This document shows positions 1 through 6,633 of a DNA stretch of 9,565 bases, one piece after another. The DNA is taken from the NCBI GenBank assembly GCA_002414705.1, contig DIAL01000048.1, positions 5,807 through 15,371 of the forward strand. The letters run 5' to 3'. The position numbers were made by a program, and so were the translations under genes. Within the stretch, counting starts at the first letter, position 1, and each line of letters opens with the position of its first letter. The notes beneath the pieces are model-generated. The model was given only the letters and a program-made list of their open reading frames with translations, searched no databases and was not told the DNA's origin. Source of the stretch: Flavobacteriaceae bacterium UBA5079 (lineage in GTDB: Bacteria; Bacteroidota; Bacteroidia; Flavobacteriales; Flavobacteriaceae).

Positions 1-784
1 CCAACACATAGTGAAACATTTATTTGAGCAATCCAATTCCGCCCAAATTAAAACAGGCGATGTATTAGTCGTTCTTTTTGAGGGTATCGAGTTTAACGAA
101 ATGACTACCAACGCTATCGGAATTTTTAAAATTGAAAACAAAGTCAATTTCTTTCAAACCTATTTAGAAAACAACAGTTATGACGTTTTAGTTCAAAAAG
201 GAATCAGCAGTAAAAAAGTAGATAAAGGTTGTTTAATATTAAACCAAAGTGACACCGAAGGTCGTATAATTTTTAGTGCAGATAACAATAATTACGACAC
301 GCAATATTGGACCAATCATTTTTTGAATATTAAATATGCAGATGATGCCAATAGCCATACCCAACAATATATTGAGTTGTGTAAAGATTTTTCTGAAGAT
401 ATTTTAAAAATATCCTACGGGAATCAAGAACAAAATACATTTTTAGCTAAAACTATCGATTTTTTCAAAGAACACGAAGTTGTTAACGTAGAGAATTTTA
501 AAGACGAATTGTTTGAAGAAGACAAACACAAAACTCTTTTTGACGATTACAAAAAAACCTTTGAAAGTGAAAAAAACTTGGTGATTCGGAATCAGTTTGA
601 TGTGGCAGAATTGGTAGTTAATAAAGAAAAGAAAAAGATTAAAACCGAAATAAAACTTGACACCAACATTCAAATCAAGCTAGATATTGATGCACCAGAA
701 GCATCCAGCGAATATCTAGAACGTGGTTATGATGAAGACAAAAAAATGCACTTTTATAAAGTGTTTTTTAATGTGGAAGGGTAA
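1..784 (+). CDS. Nucleoid-associated protein, NdpA/YejK family (5' end outside window)
   Basis: About 260 C-terminal residues of a 37-kDa-type nucleoid-associated protein (PF04245 family), which binds the nucleoid; its exact role in Bacteroidota is not settled. Family blocks recognised by eye are HLFEQSNSAQIKTGD near the visible start, NAIGIFK, DKGCLILN, YDTQYWTNHFL, and near the end LDTNIQIKLDI followed by a GYDEDKKMHFYKVFFN tail. The reading frame is open to the left edge, and bacteroidete members run to about 345-350 residues, so about 90 residues are missing upstream. A GTG at 11 could be read as a start, but it falls inside conserved sequence and is not credible. The stop is TAA at 782-784. 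No terminator hairpin was found in the 143 bp before the next gene. Confidence 0.85.
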   Translation, partial: QHIVKHLFEQSNSAQIKTGDVLVVLFEGIEFNEMTTNAIGIFKIENKVNFFQTYLENNSYDVLVQKGISSKKVDKGCLILNQSDTEGRIIFSADNNNYDTQYWTNHFLNIKYADDANSHTQQYIELCKDFSEDILKISYGNQEQNTFLAKTIDFFKEHEVVNVENFKDELFEEDKHKTLFDDYKKTFESEKNLVIRNQFDVAELVVNKEKKKIKTEIKLDTNIQIKLDIDAPEASSEYLERGYDEDKKMHFYKVFFNVEG

Positions 785-927
785 TATTACACCTGGACAC
801 CCATTACATGCATCCTGATTATTAATTTATTAACACCTGTGTTGTTGTGATAAATAAGAAGTAACAAAACGATAAATCTATAACTGGATAATACCTTAAC
901 GTTAATCTGTAATAAATTTAAAGACTC

Positions 928-1728
928 ATGAAAAAAACACTTCAAATAAGTAATGGTTTTGCGTTAGTTTCAACCATCATTATAAACTATTTATCCAATA
1001 CTGGAAATATTAACAATACCACGATTGGTGATGTTTCCAAAGATCTCACGTCTCTATTCACACCAGCAAGTTACGCCTTTTCTATTTGGGGATTTATCTA
1101 CTTATTACTTTTAGGTTTCGCTTTTTATCAAGGCAGAGGCCTATTTGTTAAAGTAAAAAATGACGATTTCATTTTAAAAACAGGATGGTGGTTTGTTATA
1201 TCGTGTGTTGCAAATAGTGCCTGGGTTTTTGCTTGGCTTTATGGCTATACTGGATTATCCTGTGTGTTTATATTTCTATTACTCATATCACTTCTTAAAA
1301 TTGTTATTAATAATGCTATGGAATTATGGGATGCGCCAATTTCAATCATCGCATTTGTTTGGTGGCCATTTGTATTTTATAGTGGTTGGGTTACAGTTGC
1401 TAGTATTGCAAACGTATCATCTTATTTAGTAAAAAATAATTGGAATGGTTTTGGAATTTCACCAGTAACATGGACGCTTATCATGATTATTATTGCAACC
1501 ATAATAAACTTAATTGTTACCTGGAAACGTAATATGCGTGAATTTGCTTTAGTGGGTGCTTGGGCACTTATTGCTATAGCAGTTGCCAATAAATCAGAAC
1601 ATGAAATAATTTATATAACTGCTATTGTTGCTGCTTTTATATTATTAGTAAGCTCCGGGATTCATGGATTTAAAAATCGTGCTACAAATCCGTTTATAAA
1701 ACTAAAGGAATTTCAACAAAAAAAATAA
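928..1728 (+). CDS. Tryptophan-rich sensory protein / TspO-MBR-like membrane protein
   Basis: A 266-residue polytopic membrane protein. Hydrophobic segments lie near residues 10-25, 50-68, 86-104, 109-127, 138-158, 178-198, 205-221 and 226-245. Many Trp residues and the block FTPASYAFSIWGFIYLLL (residues 44-61) match the long bacteroidete relatives annotated as TspO/MBR tryptophan-rich sensory proteins. Classical TspO is about 160 residues with five helices and binds porphyrins; this version is longer and its ligand is unknown. The ATG at 928 is followed by MKKTLQ and fits the first membrane segment. The stop lies only 12 bp from the stop of convergent lipB, with no hairpin between them, so the two transcripts probably overlap. 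No TAnnTTTG promoter was found in the 143-bp upstream gap. Confidence 0.75.
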   Translation: MKKTLQISNGFALVSTIIINYLSNTGNINNTTIGDVSKDLTSLFTPASYAFSIWGFIYLLLLGFAFYQGRGLFVKVKNDDFILKTGWWFVISCVANSAWVFAWLYGYTGLSCVFIFLLLISLLKIVINNAMELWDAPISIIAFVWWPFVFYSGWVTVASIANVSSYLVKNNWNGFGISPVTWTLIMIIIATIINLIVTWKRNMREFALVGAWALIAIAVANKSEHEIIYITAIVAAFILLVSSGIHGFKNRATNPFIKLKEFQQKK

Positions 1729-1740
1729 GGTGTTATAAAA

Positions 1741-2457
1741 TTAGATTGTTGCCGATTCTAAAGCAAAAGTCGATTCAAAAAGTGTTGAAAAATGTTTTAG
1801 GAGTTTTTCTTTCACTTCAGTTTCATTAATAGTTTGTTTTCCTAACTCTACGTTTAAAGACGTGACAGCTTTTCCTTTTATTCCACACGGAATCATATTA
1901 TCAAAATAGCCTAAATCTGCATTAACGTTTAGTGCAAAACCATGCATAGTAACCCAACGACTGGCGCGAACTCCCATAGCACATATTTTTCTAGCAAATG
2001 GTGTTCCTACATCCAACCAAACACCTGTTTCTCCAGGACTACGTTCGGCTTTTAACCCATATTCTTCCAGAGTCAGAATAATCATTTCTTCTAAAAGACG
2101 TAAGTATTTATGAATATCAGTAAAGAAATTTTCTAAATCCAAAATTGGATAACCTACAATTTGACCTGGTCCATGATAGGTAATATCGCCTCCACGATTT
2201 ACTTTATAAAATTTAGCACCTTTAGCTTCCAGTTGCGCTTCAGAAATTAAAAGGTTCGACATATCACCACTTTTACCTAATGTATATACATGCGGATGTT
2301 CTACAAATAAGAAATAATTAGTCGTTTCAAGATTAGCATCTTCTCGCCTGTTTTTAATTTTCGTGTCCACAATACTTTGAAACAGTAGGTCTTGATAGTC
2401 CCAAATATCTTTGTAATCGCGTAATCCTAATTCTTGAAGTGTAATCTGTTTATTCAT
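1741..2457 (-). CDS. lipB: Octanoyltransferase LipB
   Basis: Octanoyl-[acyl carrier protein]:protein N-octanoyltransferase, the first step of lipoic acid attachment to lipoyl domains of 2-oxoacid dehydrogenases and the glycine cleavage H protein; cytoplasmic. From the ATG at 2457 it has 238 residues, close to the family's usual length. Diagnostic motifs are RGGDITYHGPGQ (88-99), the ARKICAMGVR segment with the catalytic Lys at 157, MHGFALNVN, and MIPCGIKGKAVTSL with the catalytic Cys at 181. An in-frame TTG at 2466 would add three residues, but the ATG gives the normal N-terminus and sits directly behind a good promoter. The gene converges with the TspO-like gene and follows a small YqaE-like gene on the same strand. 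LipA is not in the window. Confidence 0.95.
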   Translation of the reverse strand: MNKQITLQELGLRDYKDIWDYQDLLFQSIVDTKIKNRREDANLETTNYFLFVEHPHVYTLGKSGDMSNLLISEAQLEAKGAKFYKVNRGGDITYHGPGQIVGYPILDLENFFTDIHKYLRLLEEMIILTLEEYGLKAERSPGETGVWLDVGTPFARKICAMGVRASRWVTMHGFALNVNADLGYFDNMIPCGIKGKAVTSLNVELGKQTINETEVKEKLLKHFSTLFESTFALESATI

Positions 2458-2463
2458 AGCATG

Positions 2464-2492
2464 CAAAATTACAATAATTTATTATTTTTCAA
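2464..2492 (-). promoter_or_regulatory. Predicted lipB promoter, very short or no leader
   Basis: On the minus strand, TAATTTTG (2471 down to 2464) matches the Bacteroidota -7 consensus TAnnTTTG, with a TTG at 2492-2490 and an 18-bp spacer. The -7 box ends only 6 bp before the lipB ATG at 2457, so transcription would start at or within a few bases of the start codon. The -33 box overlaps the first unit of the tandem octamer repeat. Confidence 0.5.
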
Positions 2493-2538
2493 CTTAACAA
2501 CTTTACGTCTTAACAACTTTGCTACTTTACGTCTTCGC
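2491..2538. repeat. Six-unit degenerate 8-bp tandem repeat
   Basis: Six consecutive octamers can be read from 2491: aacttaac, aactttac, gtcttaac, aactttgc, tactttac, gtcttcgc. All share the pattern nnCTTnnC. Longer exact matches follow: a 12-mer at 2493-2504 equals 2509-2520, and another at 2500-2511 equals 2524-2535. The array lies between the 3' end of the YqaE-like gene and the lipB promoter. On the minus strand the units resemble the GCAAAGAC/GTTAAGTT-like intergenic repeats that I recall from other Bacteroidota. The function is unknown. Confidence 0.8.
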
Positions 2539-2547
2539 GAGAAAAAA

Positions 2548-2706
2548 CTAATTTTTAGGATTATTTAAAATAACCAAAGCAGCAATAACACCAGGAACCC
2601 AACCGCAAATCCAGAGAATAAAAACAATTAAAATTGATCCGCAACCTTTATCTAAAACGGCTAGTGGTGGACAGATAATAGACAATAAAACGCGCCAAAA
2701 ACTCAT
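2548..2706 (-). CDS. YqaE/Pmp3 family small membrane protein
   Basis: A 52-residue ORF, ATG at 2706 to TAG at 2548. It matches the YqaE/Pmp3 proteolipid family (PF01679), small membrane proteins that in other organisms are linked to membrane potential and stress, and are usually 50-60 residues with two helices. Visible marks are a first hydrophobic helix (about 5-18) with PPLAV at 13-17, the turn LDKGCGS at 18-24, a second helix (about 24-47) and the GWVPG motif at 35-39. This is the normal family layout with little beyond the core. The gene is divergent from lysS and lies 90 bp upstream of lipB on the same strand, without a visible terminator between them, so read-through into lipB is possible. 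No convincing promoter was found for it. Confidence 0.88.
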   Translation of the reverse strand: MSFWRVLLSIICPPLAVLDKGCGSILIVFILWICGWVPGVIAALVILNNPKN

Positions 2707-2787
2707 AATAAAATAGATTTAATGATTGATGTATATATAGGACTCCAAAAGAGCCAAAACGTTACAGTCGATTTTCAGTACAATATA

Positions 2788-2818
2788 TTGAAATCCTAAT
2801 GAATAGTAATTATCTTTG
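2788..2818 (+). promoter_or_regulatory. Predicted lysS promoter
   Basis: TTG at 2788-2790 and TATCTTTG at 2811-2818 (exact match to TAnnTTTG) are separated by 20 bp, the spacing expected of Bacteroidota sigma-ABfr promoters. Transcription would start near 2823-2825, giving a leader of about 25 nt before the lysS ATG at 2848. No T-box or other structured leader is visible in so short a stretch. Confidence 0.65.
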
Positions 2819-2847
2819 TGGCTTCATAAAAAACAATTTATTTATAT

Positions 2848-4542
2848 ATGTCGCAGTTATCAGAAGTGGAAATCGTAAGAAGAGAGAAGCTTGCCAAATT
2901 ACGTGAGTTAGGTATTAACCCATATCCAGCAGATTTATATCCTGTTGAAGAAACTTCAAAACAGGTAAAACAGGATTTTTCTGAAGGTAAAAAGGTGATA
3001 CTAGCAGGACGATTAATGTCGCGACGTATTCAAGGAAATGCCAGCTTTGCCGAACTTCAAGATAGTGCAGGACGCATTCAAGTGTATTTCAATAGAGATG
3101 AAATTTGTACTGGAGACGATAAAACAAAATACAATACCGTTTATAAAAAACTATTAGATATTGGCGATTTTATAGGAATTGAAGGCGAACTTTTCACCAC
3201 TCAAGTTGGCGAAAAAACCGTCATGGTTAAAAACTTCACTTTATTATCTAAAACATTAAAACCATTACCACAACCACGCGAAGATGCCGATGGTAAAATC
3301 CATGATGCCTTTACAGATCCAGAGCAACGTTACAGACAACGCTATGCCGATTTAGTGGTAAATCCACATGTAAAAGAGGTTTTTATTAAGAGAACCAAAT
3401 TGTTTAATGCCATGCGTAATTTTTTTAATGACGCTGGATATTTTGAAGTTGAAACACCTATTTTACAACCTATTCCAGGAGGTGCTGCAGCTAGACCATT
3501 TATAACGCATCACAATAGTTTGGATATGCCTTTGTATATGCGAATTGCTAACGAACTCTATTTAAAAAGATTAATAGTTGGTGGTTTTGATGGTGTTTAT
3601 GAATTTTCAAAAAACTTCCGTAATGAAGGTATGGATAGAACCCATAATCCGGAATTTACAGCCATGGAAATTTATGTATCCTATAAAGATTATAATTGGA
3701 TGATGGATTTCTGTGAACAGTTATTGGAGCATTGTGCCATAGCTGTAAACGGAACTTCAAAAGCAACCTTTGGTGAACATAATATTGATTTTAAAGCACC
3801 TTATGCGCGTGTTACCATGGCGGAATCTATAGAACATTTCACAGGTTTTGATATTACAGGAAAAACCGAAAGTGAAATTTTTGATGCTGCAAAAGGTATG
3901 GGAATTTCCGTAGATAAAACCATGGGTAAAGGAAAACTGATTGATGAAATTTTTGGCGAAAAATGCGAAGGAAATTACATCCAACCAACCTTTATTACAG
4001 ATTACCCAAAGGAAATGAGTCCATTGTGTAAAGAACACAGAGACAATCCAGAATTAACCGAACGTTTTGAACTCATGGTTTGTGGTAAAGAAATAGCCAA
4101 TGCGTATTCCGAGTTAAATGACCCAATAGATCAGCGCGAACGATTTGAGCACCAATTAAAATTGGCAGCAAAAGGTGATGACGAAGCCACCGAGTTTATT
4201 GATTATGACTTTTTACGTGCACTAGAATACGGTATGCCGCCAACATCAGGAATGGGAATTGGTATGGACCGATTAATTATGTTTCTAACCAACAACCAAT
4301 CCATACAAGAAGTGTTATTCTTCCCACAAATGCGACCAGAACAAAAACCAGTTGCAATAGGTGAAGATGCCAAAGCGGTTTTAGAGATTTTAAAAAAGTT
4401 AGAAAAAACAGCCTTAAACGATTTAAAGGAAGCTTCTGGATTAAGCAATAAAAAATGGGACAAAGCCATTAAAGACCTCACTAAAAATAAACTCGCAAAT
4501 GTTGAAAAAACCGACGATGGCTTGTTTGTTGAAATCGCATAA
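2848..4542 (+). CDS. lysS: Lysyl-tRNA synthetase, class II (LysRS)
   Basis: Charges tRNA-Lys with lysine using ATP; cytoplasmic and essential. It has 564 residues. The anticodon-binding OB fold covers about 50-137, and the class II catalytic core runs from about 155 to 498. Motif 2 is FSKNFRNEGMDRTHNPEFT (253-271), and motif 3 is GMGIGMDRLIMFL (468-480) before the conserved FFPQMRPE. Compared with the roughly 500-residue E. coli enzymes there is a C-terminal extension of about 65 residues (500-564) rich in Lys and helix-forming residues, with a shape suggesting a small winged-helix-like fold; similar extensions occur in other flavobacterial LysRS. It is monocistronic, with its own promoter at 2788-2818 and a strong terminator 35 bp after the stop. 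Confidence 0.97.
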   Translation: MSQLSEVEIVRREKLAKLRELGINPYPADLYPVEETSKQVKQDFSEGKKVILAGRLMSRRIQGNASFAELQDSAGRIQVYFNRDEICTGDDKTKYNTVYKKLLDIGDFIGIEGELFTTQVGEKTVMVKNFTLLSKTLKPLPQPREDADGKIHDAFTDPEQRYRQRYADLVVNPHVKEVFIKRTKLFNAMRNFFNDAGYFEVETPILQPIPGGAAARPFITHHNSLDMPLYMRIANELYLKRLIVGGFDGVYEFSKNFRNEGMDRTHNPEFTAMEIYVSYKDYNWMMDFCEQLLEHCAIAVNGTSKATFGEHNIDFKAPYARVTMAESIEHFTGFDITGKTESEIFDAAKGMGISVDKTMGKGKLIDEIFGEKCEGNYIQPTFITDYPKEMSPLCKEHRDNPELTERFELMVCGKEIANAYSELNDPIDQRERFEHQLKLAAKGDDEATEFIDYDFLRALEYGMPPTSGMGIGMDRLIMFLTNNQSIQEVLFFPQMRPEQKPVAIGEDAKAVLEILKKLEKTALNDLKEASGLSNKKWDKAIKDLTKNKLANVEKTDDGLFVEIA

Positions 4543-4577
4543 AAAAACACCAAAGTAACGGTATTTGTTTTTATATT

Positions 4578-4607
4578 AAAAGGTTTACTAATTAGTAAGC
4601 CTTTTTT
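4578..4607 (+). terminator. Rho-independent terminator of lysS
   Basis: A 12-bp stem (4578-4589 with 4594-4605, one G-U pair) closes a 4-nt loop (aatt) and runs into a T tract ending at 4607. Because the stem starts with A-rich and ends with T-rich sequence, it could also work weakly in the reverse direction. It isolates lysS from the downstream VCBS-repeat gene. Confidence 0.85.
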
Positions 4608-4665
4608 GTTGGCTAAAAAAGATATCTTTACTTGATATGATTGACGATAGTTATTATACAATAAC

Positions 4666-4678
4666 GTTACCCACAATT
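4666..4678 (+). repeat. Left inverted-repeat arm of the VCBS gene cassette
   Basis: gttacccacaatt ends directly at the ATG (4679). Its inverted partner is at 5793-5805, where the reverse complement gttgcccaaagtt matches at 10 of 13 positions. It is preceded by the same ACGTTA context (4664-4669) as the left arm of the HEPN module (7707-7712). Confidence 0.45.
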
Positions 4679-5794
4679 ATGAAAAAAATACGAACACAAA
4701 TAATGTTACTTGCTTTTTTGACAATCTCATTTAATGGATTTGCTCAAGACATATCATTTTTTAATGCTGACGGAGTTTTTTCAATTGGAACACAATCGAA
4801 CCGAACTGCATCAATAACATTATTTGATATTGACAATGATGGAGATTTGGATGCACTTGTGGCAAACGGCAGACATTGGGCGGAACAAAACTTTCTCTTT
4901 TTTAATGACGGCAAAGGAGGTTTTAAAACAGCATTACCAATTGGGAAATTTATGGACGCTTCATATGCAATGAAAAGTGCAGACTTTAATAATGACGGAT
5001 TTTTGGATATTGGAGTAGCCAATGATAACATTGAGAATAAAATATGCTTTGGTTCAGCTAATCTAAATTTTGATAAAGAAATTTCTTTTGGCTCAATATC
5101 CCCTTCACGAAATCTTGAAATCGCAGATATTGACAATGATGGAGATTTTGACCTAATACTCTCAAATAGAAGAGCTGAAAACGAAATTTGCCTAAACGAC
5201 GGAAAGGGCAACTTTAAAAACATCATCACTTATGGCAACCTATTGGACCAAACAATTCAAACGAAAATAGTAGATATAAACAAAGACGGATTTTTGGACT
5301 TAATTACAGCTGAACGACAGAGTAAAAATAAAATCTTTATAAATGACGGAAAACATAATTTTTCAAAAGTAATAGAATTTGGTAATAAAGAAGAAGAATC
5401 CCGTTCTATTGACATTGCAGATTTTGACAATGACGGATTTTTAGATGTCGTTGTAGGAAATTTAGGTTCAAAAAATAGTATTTATTATGGCGACAAAAAT
5501 TTGAATTTTAAAAGAGTTTATGATTTCAAAACAGTGCGTTCAACGCTATCAATTAAAGTTGCAGATTTGAATAAGGATGGATATTTAGACATTGTTGAGG
5601 GAAATTCGGAGGAACGAAATTATGTTTATTTAGGTCAAGAAAATGGCGAATTTTTAGAAATTGGGTTACGCGAGGACTTAAAAGACGATACTTATAATAT
5701 AGAAATTGGAGATATAAATAATGATGGATTTCCTGACATTATAGAATCGAATTCGGGAACTTGGAATTTATATTATAGAACTCGAAAGAAATAA
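4679..5794 (+). CDS. Secreted FG-GAP/VCBS-repeat protein, seven-bladed propeller
   Basis: A 371-residue exported protein. The start is set at ATG 4679 because it gives a classic signal peptide (MKK, hydrophobic core, NGFA-QD, cleavage near residue 22). An ATG at 4637 is also in frame but would put 14 polar residues ahead of it. Seven Ca-binding-type loops of the form D-x-(D/N)-x-DG-x-x-D start at residues 50, 102, 150, 199, 248, 296 and 345. Their spacing of 48-52 residues matches seven VCBS/FG-GAP blades, so a closed beta-propeller outside the cytoplasm is likely. It ends at SGTWNLYYRTRKK, with no recognisable type IX secretion C-terminal domain, and there is no lipobox Cys. Ligand and role are unknown; relatives are commonly linked to adhesion or polymer binding. 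It starts just after an inverted-repeat arm and its stop codon overlaps the other arm, as in a gene cassette. Confidence 0.85.
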   Translation: MKKIRTQIMLLAFLTISFNGFAQDISFFNADGVFSIGTQSNRTASITLFDIDNDGDLDALVANGRHWAEQNFLFFNDGKGGFKTALPIGKFMDASYAMKSADFNNDGFLDIGVANDNIENKICFGSANLNFDKEISFGSISPSRNLEIADIDNDGDFDLILSNRRAENEICLNDGKGNFKNIITYGNLLDQTIQTKIVDINKDGFLDLITAERQSKNKIFINDGKHNFSKVIEFGNKEEESRSIDIADFDNDGFLDVVVGNLGSKNSIYYGDKNLNFKRVYDFKTVRSTLSIKVADLNKDGYLDIVEGNSEERNYVYLGQENGEFLEIGLREDLKDDTYNIEIGDINNDGFPDIIESNSGTWNLYYRTRKK

Positions 5795-5805
5795 CTTTGG
5801 GCAAC
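5793..5805 (-). repeat. Right inverted-repeat arm of the VCBS gene cassette
   Basis: aactttgggcaac overlaps the TAA stop of the VCBS gene and is the imperfect inverted partner of 4666-4678 (10/13). A small CTTTG/CAAAG hairpin can form locally (5795-5809), so part of the signal could instead be a weak local structure. Confidence 0.45.
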
Positions 5806-5826
5806 AAAGTACTGTGGTAAAAAACA

Positions 5827-5851
5827 AGTAAAAAGCCCTTGACTTTTAACT
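5827..5851 (+). other. Stem-loop downstream of the VCBS gene
   Basis: agtaaaaag (5827-5835) pairs with cttttaact (5843-5851) with one mismatch around a 7-nt loop. It could stabilise or end the VCBS transcript, but there is no following T tract, so a terminator call is not supported. It is flanked by a 7-bp direct repeat aaagtac (5807-5813 and 5852-5858). Confidence 0.35.
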
Positions 5852-5935
5852 AAAGTACATCTATAAATATTACTATTAATTAATACTAATTAACACCATG
5901 GCAGAAGCCTGTGAAATTGGCTAACAAAAACACAC

Positions 5936-6457
5936 ATGAATCTATTTAACGTTATAAAAACAGAACGCTTGCACCTTCGAAAACTAAAACCTTCCGACTG
6001 GGAAGCAATTTCCTATTTGCGTTCAGATACTGATGTTAATAAATTCGTAAAAAGACCACCTGCAGAAACGCAAGAAAAAGCCATGGCTTTTATTGATAAA
6101 ATCAGCCAAGCTATTGATACAAATACCTCTTTATATTGGGTTATTACAGAAAAAGACAAAGACCAAATGTTAGGCAGTATTTCTTTATGGAATTTTTCAG
6201 AAGACAGGAAAACCGCAGAAGTTGGTTACGATTTAAACCCAATTTCTCAAGGTAAAGGTATTATGGATGAATCCTTAAAAAGCATCATCCGTTTTGGATT
6301 TAACACCTTAAATCTGGACAACATAGAAGCCTACACACAAAAAAATAATACAGCGTCCATAAATTTATTAGAACGCAATGGTTTTAAACTAGTCGTTGGC
6401 AAACAGGATCCGGATAATTTGAAAAATGCTGTTTATAAGTTAAAGCAACCTAAATAA
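5936..6457 (+). CDS. GNAT family N-acetyltransferase, RimJ/RimL-like
   Basis: A 173-residue acetyl-CoA-dependent acetyltransferase of the Acetyltransf_3 (RimJ/RimL) type; cytoplasmic. The N-terminus TERLHLRKLKPSDW (9-22) is the typical first strand and helix. EVGYDLNPISQGKGIMDESL (95-114) contains the pyrophosphate-binding Q-G-K-G loop at 105-108, and NNTASINLLERNGFKLV (137-153) is the conserved C-terminal CoA and helix segment. Length is normal and nothing appears truncated. The acceptor cannot be told from sequence: relatives modify ribosomal protein N-termini, antibiotics or small amines. It is monocistronic by appearance; the 141-bp upstream gap has no TAnnTTTG site except one overlapping the stop codon of the gene before it. 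Confidence 0.85.
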   Translation: MNLFNVIKTERLHLRKLKPSDWEAISYLRSDTDVNKFVKRPPAETQEKAMAFIDKISQAIDTNTSLYWVITEKDKDQMLGSISLWNFSEDRKTAEVGYDLNPISQGKGIMDESLKSIIRFGFNTLNLDNIEAYTQKNNTASINLLERNGFKLVVGKQDPDNLKNAVYKLKQPK

Positions 6458-6470
6458 GTAGAGTTAGGTT
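6447..6470 (+). terminator. Weak stem-loop at the GNAT gene end
   Basis: aacctaa (6447-6453, inside the last codons) pairs perfectly with ttaggtt (6464-6470) across a 10-nt loop, followed by an AT-rich stretch. The stem is short and AT-rich, so it would be a weak terminator at best. Confidence 0.35.
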
Positions 6471-6492
6471 ATTTATATTTCCCTTTCAACCT

Positions 6493-6518
6493 AATCCAAA
6501 CCATCATAATTCCCAGAA
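6493..6518 (-). pseudogene. Displaced fragment of the mpl 3' end (copy 1)
   Basis: These 26 bases are identical at 25 positions to 8846-8871 inside the 3' end of the mpl-type gene, where they encode SGNYGGLD; here the same minus-strand frame reads SGNYDGLD. The single difference is at 6504. Homology fades on both sides and the mpl frame closes soon after. In another frame the same bases belong to a 45-codon stop-to-stop minus-strand stretch (about 6471-6609) that has no early ATG and is not called a gene. Confidence 0.7.
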
Positions 6519-6587
6519 TGCCTTCAAAAGGAATCAATTGATTCGTATTTATTTTTTCTTGAAAGTTATCTTTATTTAAATAAACAC

Positions 6588-6595
6588 TAATTTTG
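6588..6595 (+). promoter_or_regulatory. Possible -7 box for the DUF4476 gene
   Basis: TAATTTTG matches TAnnTTTG 38 bp before the ATG at 6634. The nearest upstream TTG (6559-6561) is 26 bp away, longer than usual, so only the -7 element is supported. Confidence 0.4.
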
Positions 6596-6633
6596 GCATA
6601 CTTTTAGAAACCCTTTTATAAAAATTTAGAATT

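Noticed and set aside
11..784. Complete short gene starting at GTG 11
   Set aside because: The frame is open to the window edge and the residues just before and after the GTG match the interior of NdpA-family proteins, so the gene is cut by the window.
1729..1740. Bidirectional terminator between the TspO-like gene and lipB
   Set aside because: The gap is only 12 bp and has no inverted repeat; none was found in the adjoining gene ends either.
4203..4676. 157-codon minus-strand ORF over the lysS 3' end and terminator
   Set aside because: It is antisense to conserved LysRS motif 3 and crosses the lysS terminator; composition is that of an AT-rich shadow frame.
4744..5229. 161-codon minus-strand ORF inside the VCBS gene
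   Set aside because: Its repeated segments (KSPSLSIS and similar) are the reverse reading of the D-x-D-x-DG loops, so it is a shadow of the repeats.
5792..5799. TAACTTTG as a promoter for the GNAT gene
   Set aside because: It fits TAnnTTTG, but half of it is the VCBS stop codon, it lies 137 bp from the GNAT ATG, and no TTG stands at the right spacing.
5898..5924. Eight-codon ORF (MAEACEIG) 11 bp before the GNAT start
   Set aside because: A leader peptide is possible, but there is no run of regulatory codons and no attenuator hairpin pair, so nothing supports it beyond an ATG and a stop.
6471..6609. Minus-strand stop-to-stop stretch reading ...LIPFEGILGIMMVWIRLKGKYK
   Set aside because: It looks somewhat like a membrane tail but has no early ATG and is only 45 codons. 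The same bases are better explained as a copy of the mpl 3' end in another frame.
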